From positions 124,001-188,000 of the forward strand of contig OY969103.1 in assembly GCA_963697915.1 (NCBI GenBank): a stretch of 64,000 nucleotides of DNA, read 5' to 3'. Positions 57,686 to 64,000 of this stretch are shown piece by piece. How positions within the stretch are numbered: position 1 is the stretch's first letter; the number at the start of each line of letters is the position of its first letter. Below the pieces are notes generated by a model. That model saw nothing but the letters and a program-made list of their open reading frames with translations. It did not search any database and had not been told where the DNA came from. Source of the DNA: VRUE01 sp963697915. Lineage in GTDB: Bacteria; Actinomycetota; Thermoleophilia; Solirubrobacterales; 70-9. The position numbers and the translations under genes were made by a program.

Positions 57686-58369
57686 GTGAATCAGGTCAGT
57701 CTCGAGGGACGATCGGTGCTCGGGGTATGCGCGGCAGCTCTGGTGCTGCTCGCCGCGCTCTTCGCGTGGCCGGGCGAGGCGGGTGCGGCGCAGCCGTACG
57801 GCGCGGGGGGCGTGGTCAACGCTTGTTACAAGGCGAAGGGCAAGGAAAGGGGAGCCCTGCGCCTGGTCAAGAGCTCGCGAGGCTGCAAGCGGATGCGGGG
57901 CTGGCGGCGTGTCTCCTGGGGCGCGGTCGGACCCCCCGGGGCATCCGCGCCGACGGAGAGTGGCGCCACCGGCAACGGGCAGCACGGGCCTGTCGGCCCG
58001 ACCGGTCCTGCTGGTCAAACCGGGCCACAGGGTGAGCCGGGAGCGCCCGGGCTCGTCGGCGGGGTGGAACAGTCGCTGCTCGACACGATCCAGAACCAGG
58101 CCGACCAGATCGCGGCGCTGACCGCCCAGGTCAACGGCCTGACCGGCGATCTGGGCGACGTCGAAGGGCTCGTCAACGGCCTGAGTGGGGACGTCACCGA
58201 CCTCGAGGGGGTGGTCGCTGGTGCCTGCGATCAGATCGACCTGTTGAGCGAACAGTCGGACAGCCTGCTCGACGCGATCGGCGGGCTCTCGATCCTCGGC
58301 GGGATCGTCGAGCTGATAATCCCCAGCCTGCCCGACCCGCTCGGGACGTTCGAAGGGTGCACGGCCTGA
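57686..58369 (+). CDS. Secreted collagen-like protein with coiled-coil stalk
   Basis: This 227-residue exported protein has a signal peptide (about 10-34) and a small N-terminal domain with two cysteines (NACYKAKG, SRGCKR). A Gly-X-Y run of about a dozen triplets (GPVGPTGPAGQTGPQGEPG, shortened here to its centre) spans about 90-127. A heptad-rich helix follows (about 128-190, with LTAQVNGLTGDLGDVEGLVNGL, shortened). Collagen-like triplets form trimeric stalks on bacterial surfaces. The GTG follows AGGAGGAGG at good spacing. It converges with the M55 gene. Confidence 0.8.
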   Translation: MNQVSLEGRSVLGVCAAALVLLAALFAWPGEAGAAQPYGAGGVVNACYKAKGKERGALRLVKSSRGCKRMRGWRRVSWGAVGPPGASAPTESGATGNGQHGPVGPTGPAGQTGPQGEPGAPGLVGGVEQSLLDTIQNQADQIAALTAQVNGLTGDLGDVEGLVNGLSGDVTDLEGVVAGACDQIDLLSEQSDSLLDAIGGLSILGGIVELIIPSLPDPLGTFEGCTA

Positions 58370-58376
58370 GCGGCCG

Positions 58377-59303
58377 TTAGGCAGCGGGACTTCTGGCGAG
58401 CCAGCGGCGCTCCTTGGAGCGCATGACTGGCGTCGCCAGGAGGCTGCCGAGGCGGCGCTGCAGGCCGCGCGCCCGCGAGTCGTGCCCGGCGGGAAGCAGC
58501 TTGGCGAGCTGGCGATACTCGCGCGAGACCTGACTGGTCCTGAAGACGGTGGCGATCGTGGTCAGCAGGTCGGCTGGCTCGGCGACCGTCGTCCGCGCCA
58601 GCTCCTCGCCCTCGACGACTACTCGCAGCTCGGCCGGGTAGCCGCGCGGCGGTGGCGGCCGCAGCGGCGCCGCCAGGGATGCCTCGATCGCCGCGGCCAG
58701 CTCGGCGCGCACCTCCTCGACGTCGCGGGACCGCGCCCGCGCCCGTCCCTGGCCGTCCTTGGCGGCGAGGAGGCGGGCGCTGCCGAGCTCGCCCTCGTCG
58801 AGCTCGTCGAGCATGCAGCGGTCGCCGGCGGCGACCAGCACCGGGATCCCCTCGGCGGCCAGCCCCTGGGCGTAGACGCGGACCTCACTCAGCGACTCGC
58901 CGTCGAGCAGCACCTCCATGTCCCAGACGAAGGTGTGTGAGGAGAAGCCGCGCCGGTTGGTCGTGCTGGCGTGGTGGCCGAGCAGGACAACCGCGTCGAG
59001 ATCGCCGCCGCCGCTCGCCTTGCTGAAGGAGGGGTCGGCCTCGGTCAGGGCGAGGTCGGCGATCGGGCGCACCTCCACCCCACTCGGCATCCGGTCGCGT
59101 TCGATGTTCGTGCCGACCATGTGCCAGTCGCCGACCGAGATGCCCTCGACGCCGCCGCGGCGCAGCGCCTCGACGGCGACCAGCACCTCGTCGGTCATCA
59201 GCCGGCGGCCACGCGCGTAGGCGGCCGGGTGCGACGGCAGGCAGTCGCCGTAATCGTCGATGCCCGCGATCCCCTCCATGTCCGCTGCAATCAAGACGTT
59301 CAT
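58377..59303 (-). CDS. M55-family D-aminopeptidase (DppA-like)
   Basis: A 308-residue metallopeptidase starting LIAADMEGIAGIDDYGDC, trimmed to the ADMEGI metal site. GDWHMVGTN and LLGHHAST, with the usual His ligands, follow, then SHTFVWDMEVLLDG. DppA-type enzymes are zinc D-aminopeptidases acting on D-amino-acid peptides, often from cell-wall turnover. The usual nDsHg block appears here as GDWHM. The ATG at 59303 gives the family N-terminus. The frame continues upstream over the GNAT gene and is ignored. It likely forms an operon with the GNAT gene 11 bases upstream. Confidence 0.88.
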   Translation of the reverse strand: MNVLIAADMEGIAGIDDYGDCLPSHPAAYARGRRLMTDEVLVAVEALRRGGVEGISVGDWHMVGTNIERDRMPSGVEVRPIADLALTEADPSFSKASGGGDLDAVVLLGHHASTTNRRGFSSHTFVWDMEVLLDGESLSEVRVYAQGLAAEGIPVLVAAGDRCMLDELDEGELGSARLLAAKDGQGRARARSRDVEEVRAELAAAIEASLAAPLRPPPPRGYPAELRVVVEGEELARTTVAEPADLLTTIATVFRTSQVSREYRQLAKLLPAGHDSRARGLQRRLGSLLATPVMRSKERRWLARSPAA

Positions 59304-59314
59304 GGCGCGCAAGC

Positions 59315-59839
59315 CTATTTGACCATCGCGTAGACGGCGAGGTCGAGGTAGTGGCCGGCGACCCGCTCGGCACGCCGCAGCGTGCCCTCCTGGCGGTAGC
59401 CGAGCCGCTCCGGGATCGCCCGGCTGCGCCGGTTCCCGAGCGCCGCCCGGATCTCGACCCGGACGAGGCCCCACTCGGTGAGGGCGTGATCAGTCAGCGC
59501 CCTCACCGCGGCGGTCATCGTCCCCCGCCCCTGGCTGTCCTCAGCGAGCCAGTAGCCGAGCGAGGTCGAGCGGTGCGCCCAGTCGACGCCGTGGTAGCCG
59601 GCGACGCCGGCGATCGAGCCCCCCTCGACGATCGCCGCCTGGAACCCGTCGTTGCGCTCCACCTGCATCCGCGCCCGGCGCAGGAAGGCGGCCGTGTCCG
59701 CCGCGGTCTGCCCCGCCGCCCAGGGCAGCCACCGCGCCAGGTAGTCCCGGTTCGCCTCGATCAGCGCGTGCAGCTCACCGGCGTCCGCCTCCTCGAGGAG
59801 GCGGAGGTGGGTGGTTTCGGACAGGGGCAGCCGACCCAT
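59315..59839 (-). CDS. GNAT acetyltransferase, RimL-like
   Basis: A 174-residue GNAT protein opening LPLSETTHLRLLEEADAGEL (shortened), with GVAGYHGVDW, LGYWLAEDSQGRGTMTAAV and a C-terminal VAGHYLDLAVYAM, as in ribosomal-protein-serine acetyltransferases. The ATG at 59839 is chosen because GGAG lies 9 bases upstream. A GTG at 59854 would add five residues but lacks a Shine-Dalgarno. It is divergent from the LuxR-type gene. Confidence 0.88.
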   Translation of the reverse strand: MGRLPLSETTHLRLLEEADAGELHALIEANRDYLARWLPWAAGQTAADTAAFLRRARMQVERNDGFQAAIVEGGSIAGVAGYHGVDWAHRSTSLGYWLAEDSQGRGTMTAAVRALTDHALTEWGLVRVEIRAALGNRRSRAIPERLGYRQEGTLRRAERVAGHYLDLAVYAMVK

Positions 59840-59892
59840 CTGGGAAGTCTCCACGATCTAGGGTTGGTGAGCATTGGCTACGGTCCGCCCTG

Positions 59893-62718
59893 ATGCTGCT
59901 CGAGCGCGACACGGAGCTGGACCTGGCGGAGGGGTTTCTCGACGGCCTCGGCCGTGGCCGGGGTGGGATCGTCGTGCTCGAGGGGCCGGCCGGAATCGGC
60001 AAGACCGCGCTGCTGGGGCAGGTCGGCGAGCGCGCCGCCGGGCGCGGTGCCGAGGTGCTTCGCGGTCGCGCCAGCCAGCTCGAAGGCGGCTTCTCCTTCG
60101 GCGTCGTGCGCCAGCTGCTCGAGCCGCGCGTCCGCGCGGCGAGCGGCGCCGAGCGCAGAGCGCTGCTCGGCGGCGGCGCCGAGGACGCCCTGCCGGCGCT
60201 CGGGATCGCTCCCGGCGACGCGGAGGGCGATGCCGGCTCGCGGGCCCTGGACGGCCTCTACTGGCTGGCGGCGAACCTCGCCGGCCAGGGGCCGCTGCTG
60301 CTCTGCGTCGACGACGCCCACTGGGCCGACCGCTCCTCGCTGCGCTGGCTGCTCTACATCGCGCCGCGCATCGCCGCCCTGCCCCTCGGCGTGGTGCTCG
60401 CCACCCGCCCCGGCGAGCCGGGCGCCGAGCAGGACCTGCTCGACGGCATCACGCTCGACGACGCGACCACGGTCGTCACCCTGCAGCCGCTCTCGGCGCC
60501 GGCCGTCGGCGTCCTGATCAGCCGGAACCTCTCCGACGACGTCGCGCCGGAGTTCGAAGTGGCCGTTCACCACAGCACCGGCGGCAACCCGCTGCTGGCG
60601 CGCGAGCTGCTGGCCGAGCTGTCCGCCGAAGGGGCGGTGCCGACGGCGGAGCGCGCCGCGCGGCTCGACGGCTTCGGTGTCGATGCCGTCGCCCGCAACG
60701 TGCGCCGCCGCCTCCACGACCTCGGCCCGGAGGCCGAAGAGGTCGCCCGCGCGGTCGCGGTCGTCGGCGACGGCGCCACCGTGGGCGAGGTCGCGGCGCT
60801 CTGCGAGATCGACGAGGCGACCGTGCGCGGGGCCGCCGTCGACCTCGCCGCCACCGACCTGCTGCGGGCGGAGGCGCCGCTCGCCTTCGTCCACCCCCTG
60901 GTGCGGGCCGCCGTCTACGAGGAGATGGTGGCGGTGCGGCGCGAGGAGATGCACCGGCGGGTGGCGGATCTGCGCAGCGGCAAGGCTGACCCTGAGCAGG
61001 TCGCGGTTCACCTGCTCAGGGTCGAGGCTCGCGCCGACCCGGTGGTCGTCGACGCCCTGCGCGCGGCAGCCGCGGAAGCGGAAGGGCGCGGCGCGCCCGA
61101 CGCGGCGGTCACCTTTCTGCGGCGGGCGCTGGCTGAGCCGCCGCGGGCGGGCGAGACCCGGGCCGCGGTCCTGGTCGAGCTCGGAACGGCCGAGATCAAG
61201 GCCTGGATGGACGGCTTCGACGAGCATCTCCTGGCCGCGATCGCCGAGATCGGCGATGCCGATGCGGCCGCCCAGGTCGCGATCGGGCTCGGGGCGGCGC
61301 TGACCTTTCTCGGCGAAGCCGAGCCTGCCTTCGAGGTGCTCGAGCGCGCCCTGACGACGGTCGACGCTTCGAGCCCCTCGCGCTCGCGGCTGGAGGCCGA
61401 GCTGCTGGTCATCGGCCACGGGTATCCGCCGCTGCGACCACGGGTGCTGGCGCTCGCCGAGCGGCGGCTCGGGGAGCTGGCCCGGGGCGAGCCCGTCGAC
61501 GCCCTGCTCCAGGGCGCCCTCTCCCCCTGGTTGTTGGAGCAAGGCGGGCCCGAGGAGTGCGTGCGAGCGGCGGAGGCCGCGATCGCCGATGGGCGCCTGC
61601 TCGCGGCGCCGATGGACTCGGGGGTCCTGCCGATGGTCGGCTACATGCTGCTCGGCGCCGGCCAGCTGACGCGCGCCGACGCGGTCTTCGCGGCGGCAAT
61701 CGCCGCCGCCCGGCCGCGCGGCGAACTGCCGATGCTGGCCGCCACCTCGGCCTTCCGCTCCGAAACCCTCTACCGCAGGGGCGAGCTGGTCCAGGCCGAG
61801 GGCGAAGCGAGCTTTGCCTGGGAACACGCGATCGGCGATGCCGTCGCCGCGGGCGCGGCCGGGCTGATGGTGCGGGTGTTCGGGACCGGGCTCTACGTCA
61901 ACGTGCTGGTCGCCCGGGGCAAGCTCGAGCAGGCACAAAGCTGCCTCGACCGCCTTCCAGACCCGTTGCCGCCGCGCGTCGAGATGCTGTTGCCGGCGCG
62001 GGCCGAGCTGCGCCTCGCCCAGGGCAGGACCGAGGAGGCGATCGCCGACCTGCGGGCGGTCGGCGAGCTGCTCGGCGAGGAGTTCTTCAAGGCGGTGCAG
62101 AACTGGCGCGCGCGGCTCGCCGTCGTCCTGGCGAGCAGCGGCGAGCTCGAGGAGGCACGGGCGCTGGCGGCGGCGGAGCTGGCACAGGCGCGGCGCTGGA
62201 AGGTGCCGCTGGCGATCGGCGTCGCGCTTACCGCGGCGGGGGTCGTCGCGGGCGGCGACGAGGGCATCGCCCTGCTCGAGGAAGCCGTCGCCACGCTGGC
62301 GGCGACGGACGGGCGGCTCGACCATGCGCTGGCGCTGATCGAGCTCGGCGCCCTGATGCGGCGTTCGGGGTCGCGAACCGCGGCGCGCGAGCCGCTCCGC
62401 CTCGGCATGGACCTCGCCGCGCGCTGCGGCGCCACGGCTTACGCCGACCGGGCCCACGCCGAGCTCGTCGCCGCCGGCGCCCGCCCGCGGCGCGACCGCC
62501 GCTTCCTCAACGGGCCGGAGTCGCTGACCGCCGGTGAGCTGCGGGTCGCGACGCTGGCGGCCGAAGGGCTGACCGACCGGGCGATCGCCCAGCGTCTCTT
62601 CGTCACCCAGGCCGCGGTGCAGTTTCACATGCGCAACACCTTCCGCAAGCTCGACATCCGCGCCCGCGGCGATCTCGCCGCCGCACTCGAGCCTCGGGTG
62701 AGCGAGGCAAAACCCTAG
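59893..62718 (+). CDS. Large ATP-binding LuxR-family regulator (LAL/MalT-like)
   Basis: A 941-residue regulator with an N-terminal AAA/STAND ATPase: Walker A GPAGIGKT at 31-38 and Walker B-like LLLCVDDAHWAD near 135-146. A long helical middle (about 380-860) of TPR-like repeats follows. The C-terminal LuxR helix-turn-helix (about 875-935) contains LTAGELRVATLAAEGLTDRAIA (shortened) and FHMRNTFRKLDIR. Such proteins sense a ligand through the TPR part and often control pathway gene clusters. TACGGT stands 8 bases before the ATG, so the message may be nearly leaderless. The equally long frame on the other strand is an artefact. Confidence 0.93.
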   Translation: MLLERDTELDLAEGFLDGLGRGRGGIVVLEGPAGIGKTALLGQVGERAAGRGAEVLRGRASQLEGGFSFGVVRQLLEPRVRAASGAERRALLGGGAEDALPALGIAPGDAEGDAGSRALDGLYWLAANLAGQGPLLLCVDDAHWADRSSLRWLLYIAPRIAALPLGVVLATRPGEPGAEQDLLDGITLDDATTVVTLQPLSAPAVGVLISRNLSDDVAPEFEVAVHHSTGGNPLLARELLAELSAEGAVPTAERAARLDGFGVDAVARNVRRRLHDLGPEAEEVARAVAVVGDGATVGEVAALCEIDEATVRGAAVDLAATDLLRAEAPLAFVHPLVRAAVYEEMVAVRREEMHRRVADLRSGKADPEQVAVHLLRVEARADPVVVDALRAAAAEAEGRGAPDAAVTFLRRALAEPPRAGETRAAVLVELGTAEIKAWMDGFDEHLLAAIAEIGDADAAAQVAIGLGAALTFLGEAEPAFEVLERALTTVDASSPSRSRLEAELLVIGHGYPPLRPRVLALAERRLGELARGEPVDALLQGALSPWLLEQGGPEECVRAAEAAIADGRLLAAPMDSGVLPMVGYMLLGAGQLTRADAVFAAAIAAARPRGELPMLAATSAFRSETLYRRGELVQAEGEASFAWEHAIGDAVAAGAAGLMVRVFGTGLYVNVLVARGKLEQAQSCLDRLPDPLPPRVEMLLPARAELRLAQGRTEEAIADLRAVGELLGEEFFKAVQNWRARLAVVLASSGELEEARALAAAELAQARRWKVPLAIGVALTAAGVVAGGDEGIALLEEAVATLAATDGRLDHALALIELGALMRRSGSRTAAREPLRLGMDLAARCGATAYADRAHAELVAAGARPRRDRRFLNGPESLTAGELRVATLAAEGLTDRAIAQRLFVTQAAVQFHMRNTFRKLDIRARGDLAAALEPRVSEAKP

Positions 62719-62730
62719 TAAGGGCTATTA

Positions 62731-62759
62731 GTGACACCACCCCGACCCGGACGTAGCTT
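62731..62759 (+). promoter_or_regulatory. Candidate leaderless promoter of the glycosyltransferase gene
   Basis: GTGACA (62731-62736) and TAGCTT (62754-62759) are 17 bases apart. The ATG at 62766 lies 6 bases after the -10 element, at the expected transcription start. No Shine-Dalgarno is present. Confidence 0.5.
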
Positions 62760-62765
62760 GGCGCC

Positions 62766-64000
62766 ATGAGAATCGCCCTTTTCGCCCACGGCACCCGCGG
62801 CGACGTCGCGCCAGTCGCCTCCCTCGCCTGTTCCCTCGCCGCCCGCGACCACGACGTCACGATCGCCGTGCCGGGTGAATTCCGGCAGATGACCGAGGGC
62901 GCCGGGCTGCGCACCGTAGAGCTGCCCTTCGAAATCACCAGGTGGCTGAGCACCCCCGAAGGGCAGCGCCTCCTGCACGCCGGCGGCCTGCCGCTGATGC
63001 GCCGCGGAGCGCTCGAGTACGAACGCCACGCCGCCGCCTTCGAGGGGGCCACCGAGGCGGCCGCGCAGGGGGCCGAGGCGATCGTCGCCAACTTCTTCGC
63101 CTACGACCGGGCGCTGGTCATGGCCGAATCCCTGGGGCTGCCGATGGCGGCGGTCTACCAGGCGCCCTACGTGCGCTCGCGCGAGTACTCGTCGATCATC
63201 CTCAGCAAGGGTCGGGTGCCGCACCCCCTGCGCCTCGCCCAGCACGACTTCGCCGCCTGGTTCTTCTGGCAGGGCTCGGCGAAGACGACCAGATCCTTCC
63301 GGCGCCGGCTCGGGATGCCGACCGGGTCGCGCCTGGGCGAGCTGCGGCTCTCGCGCTCGACCGAGCGCCGCCTCGCGGCGCGCGGTGCCCTTGCCTTGCA
63401 CCCCTTCAGCCCGAGCGTCTTCCCGCGCCCCAGCGACTGGCCCGAGAACCTCGTCGTCACCGGCGCCTGGCAGATGCCCGCCGCGCTGCGAGAGGGCGTC
63501 GGCGAGGGCCTGCCCCCCGACCTGCAGGCCTGGATCGACCACGGCGAGCCGCCGGTCTTCCTCGGCTTCGGCAGCATGCCCGTGCTCGAGCCCGAGCCGC
63601 TGTTCGAGGCGATCCTCGAGGTGACGACCGAGCTCGGCCTGCGGGCGATCGTCAGCGAGAACTGCGTCCCGCCGGGCCCGGCCGGCTTCCTCCCCGACCA
63701 TCTGCGATCGGTCGGCGCGGTCGACCACGACCGCCTCTTCCCCCAGTGCGCCGCTGTCGTCCACCACGGCGGCCTCGGCTCGGTCACCAGCTCGCTGCGC
63801 GCCGGCCGGCCGACGATGGTCTGCTCCGTGCTCGTCGATCAGCCGTGGTGGGGCGAGCAGATGCGCCGCCTCGGGGTCGGGACCCACATCCCCTTCCGCA
63901 AACTCGAACGCGACGCGCTGCGCTCCGGGCTGCGCATCCTGCTCGACCCGGCCGTAGAGACGCGCGCCCGCGCGATGGGCGCCGCGATCCGGGCCGAGGG
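62766..64000 (+). CDS. Glycosyltransferase, UGT/sterol-glucosyltransferase type (3' end missing)
   Basis: 411 codons are visible and the frame is still open at the window end. The N-terminus RIALFAHGTRGDVAPVASLA (shortened: GTRGDVAP) is the acceptor-side signature of GT1/GT28 glycosyltransferases such as sterol glucosyltransferases and vancosaminyl transferases. PVFLGFGSM begins the donor domain, and HHGGLGSVTSSLRAGRP with QPWWGEQM (about 337-362) forms the nucleotide-sugar site. It probably glycosylates a lipid or natural product. Acceptor unknown; the large upstream regulator could control it. Confidence 0.88.
   Translation, partial: MRIALFAHGTRGDVAPVASLACSLAARDHDVTIAVPGEFRQMTEGAGLRTVELPFEITRWLSTPEGQRLLHAGGLPLMRRGALEYERHAAAFEGATEAAAQGAEAIVANFFAYDRALVMAESLGLPMAAVYQAPYVRSREYSSIILSKGRVPHPLRLAQHDFAAWFFWQGSAKTTRSFRRRLGMPTGSRLGELRLSRSTERRLAARGALALHPFSPSVFPRPSDWPENLVVTGAWQMPAALREGVGEGLPPDLQAWIDHGEPPVFLGFGSMPVLEPEPLFEAILEVTTELGLRAIVSENCVPPGPAGFLPDHLRSVGAVDHDRLFPQCAAVVHHGGLGSVTSSLRAGRPTMVCSVLVDQPWWGEQMRRLGVGTHIPFRKLERDALRSGLRILLDPAVETRARAMGAAIRAE

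Noticed and set aside
57970..58070. Tandem G-rich triplet repeats that might suggest a CRISPR or microsatellite
   Set aside because: They are imperfect and encode the collagen-like Gly-X-Y run; there are no spacers.
59878..62628. A 916-codon open frame on the minus strand opposite the LuxR-type regulator
   Set aside because: The plus-strand frame has a clear ATPase and LuxR domain; the minus frame is low-complexity Arg/Gly/Ala sequence produced by high GC at third positions.

Overview
The window is about 64 kb of very GC-rich DNA, densely packed with genes that mostly overlap by 1-4 bases (ATGA, GTGA, TTGA or TGATG) and often start with GTG or TTG. The gene set points to an actinobacterium, most likely class Thermoleophilia (Solirubrobacterales). 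The reasons are a division/cell-wall (dcw) cluster without ftsA, a MurE with the DNPR motif of meso-diaminopimelate enzymes, split gcvPA/gcvPB, Ku plus a stand-alone LigD-type polymerase, an F420-type (Ddn-like) reductase, and the small surface protein with the ALFVALGG...YAA leader that I associate with this group. The lineage call is inference from content only.

Layout. 1-6.2 kb: end of an M14 peptidase, an ECF sigma factor with a membrane-anchored beta-propeller partner, FetAB-like iron ABC exporter, Ku and polymerase of end joining, Ddn-like reductase. 6.2-10.6 kb (minus): glycine cleavage genes gcvT-gcvH-gcvPA-gcvPB. 10.6-26.5 kb (minus): the dcw cluster mraZ-rsmH-ftsL-ftsI-murE-murF-mraY-(GNAT)-murD-ftsW-murG-murC-murB-ftsQ-ftsZ. 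It is headed by a promoter carrying MraZ boxes and by a strong terminator-like hairpin in the mraZ leader. 26.7-27.6 kb: a 21-bp perfect inverted repeat and a DUF3137-like membrane protein. 27.6-32.7 kb (minus): a compact operon of DUF192, response regulator, histidine kinase, SAF/CpaB, TadA, TadB and TadC. 33.3-42.7 kb (minus): a cobalamin-riboswitch operon encoding two DUF4430 (transcobalamin beta-domain-like) proteins, CbiQ, a CbiO-CbiO fusion and an ECF S component fused to an extracellular alpha/alpha-barrel, followed by a nitroreductase, GlpD and a degenerate Rho paralogue. 42.7-47.5 kb: a decayed winged-helix regulator, a 430-bp non-coding stretch, small HTH regulators, secreted proteins and an epimerase. 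47.5-55.9 kb (plus): a tRNA-Thr gene directly followed by an ArgRS-like gene and by a run of overlapping genes (fused PabA-PabB, GNAT, HDAC-like deacetylase, PapB-type mutase, P450, SidA-type N-hydroxylase). This looks like a specialised-metabolite cluster. 55.9-64 kb: a quinoprotein-like lipoprotein, a collagen-like secreted protein, an M55 peptidase, GNAT, a large LuxR-type ATPase regulator and the start of a glycosyltransferase.

Two regions look most like under-described systems. The first is the B12-controlled ECF transporter, whose parts mirror the two domains of animal intrinsic factor/transcobalamin on separate bacterial polypeptides. The second is the tRNA-synthetase-aminodeoxychorismate-N-hydroxylase cluster, which suggests a tRNA- or adenylate-dependent step on an aminoaromatic or hydroxylamine intermediate. 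No insertion sequence, prophage or CRISPR array was seen.
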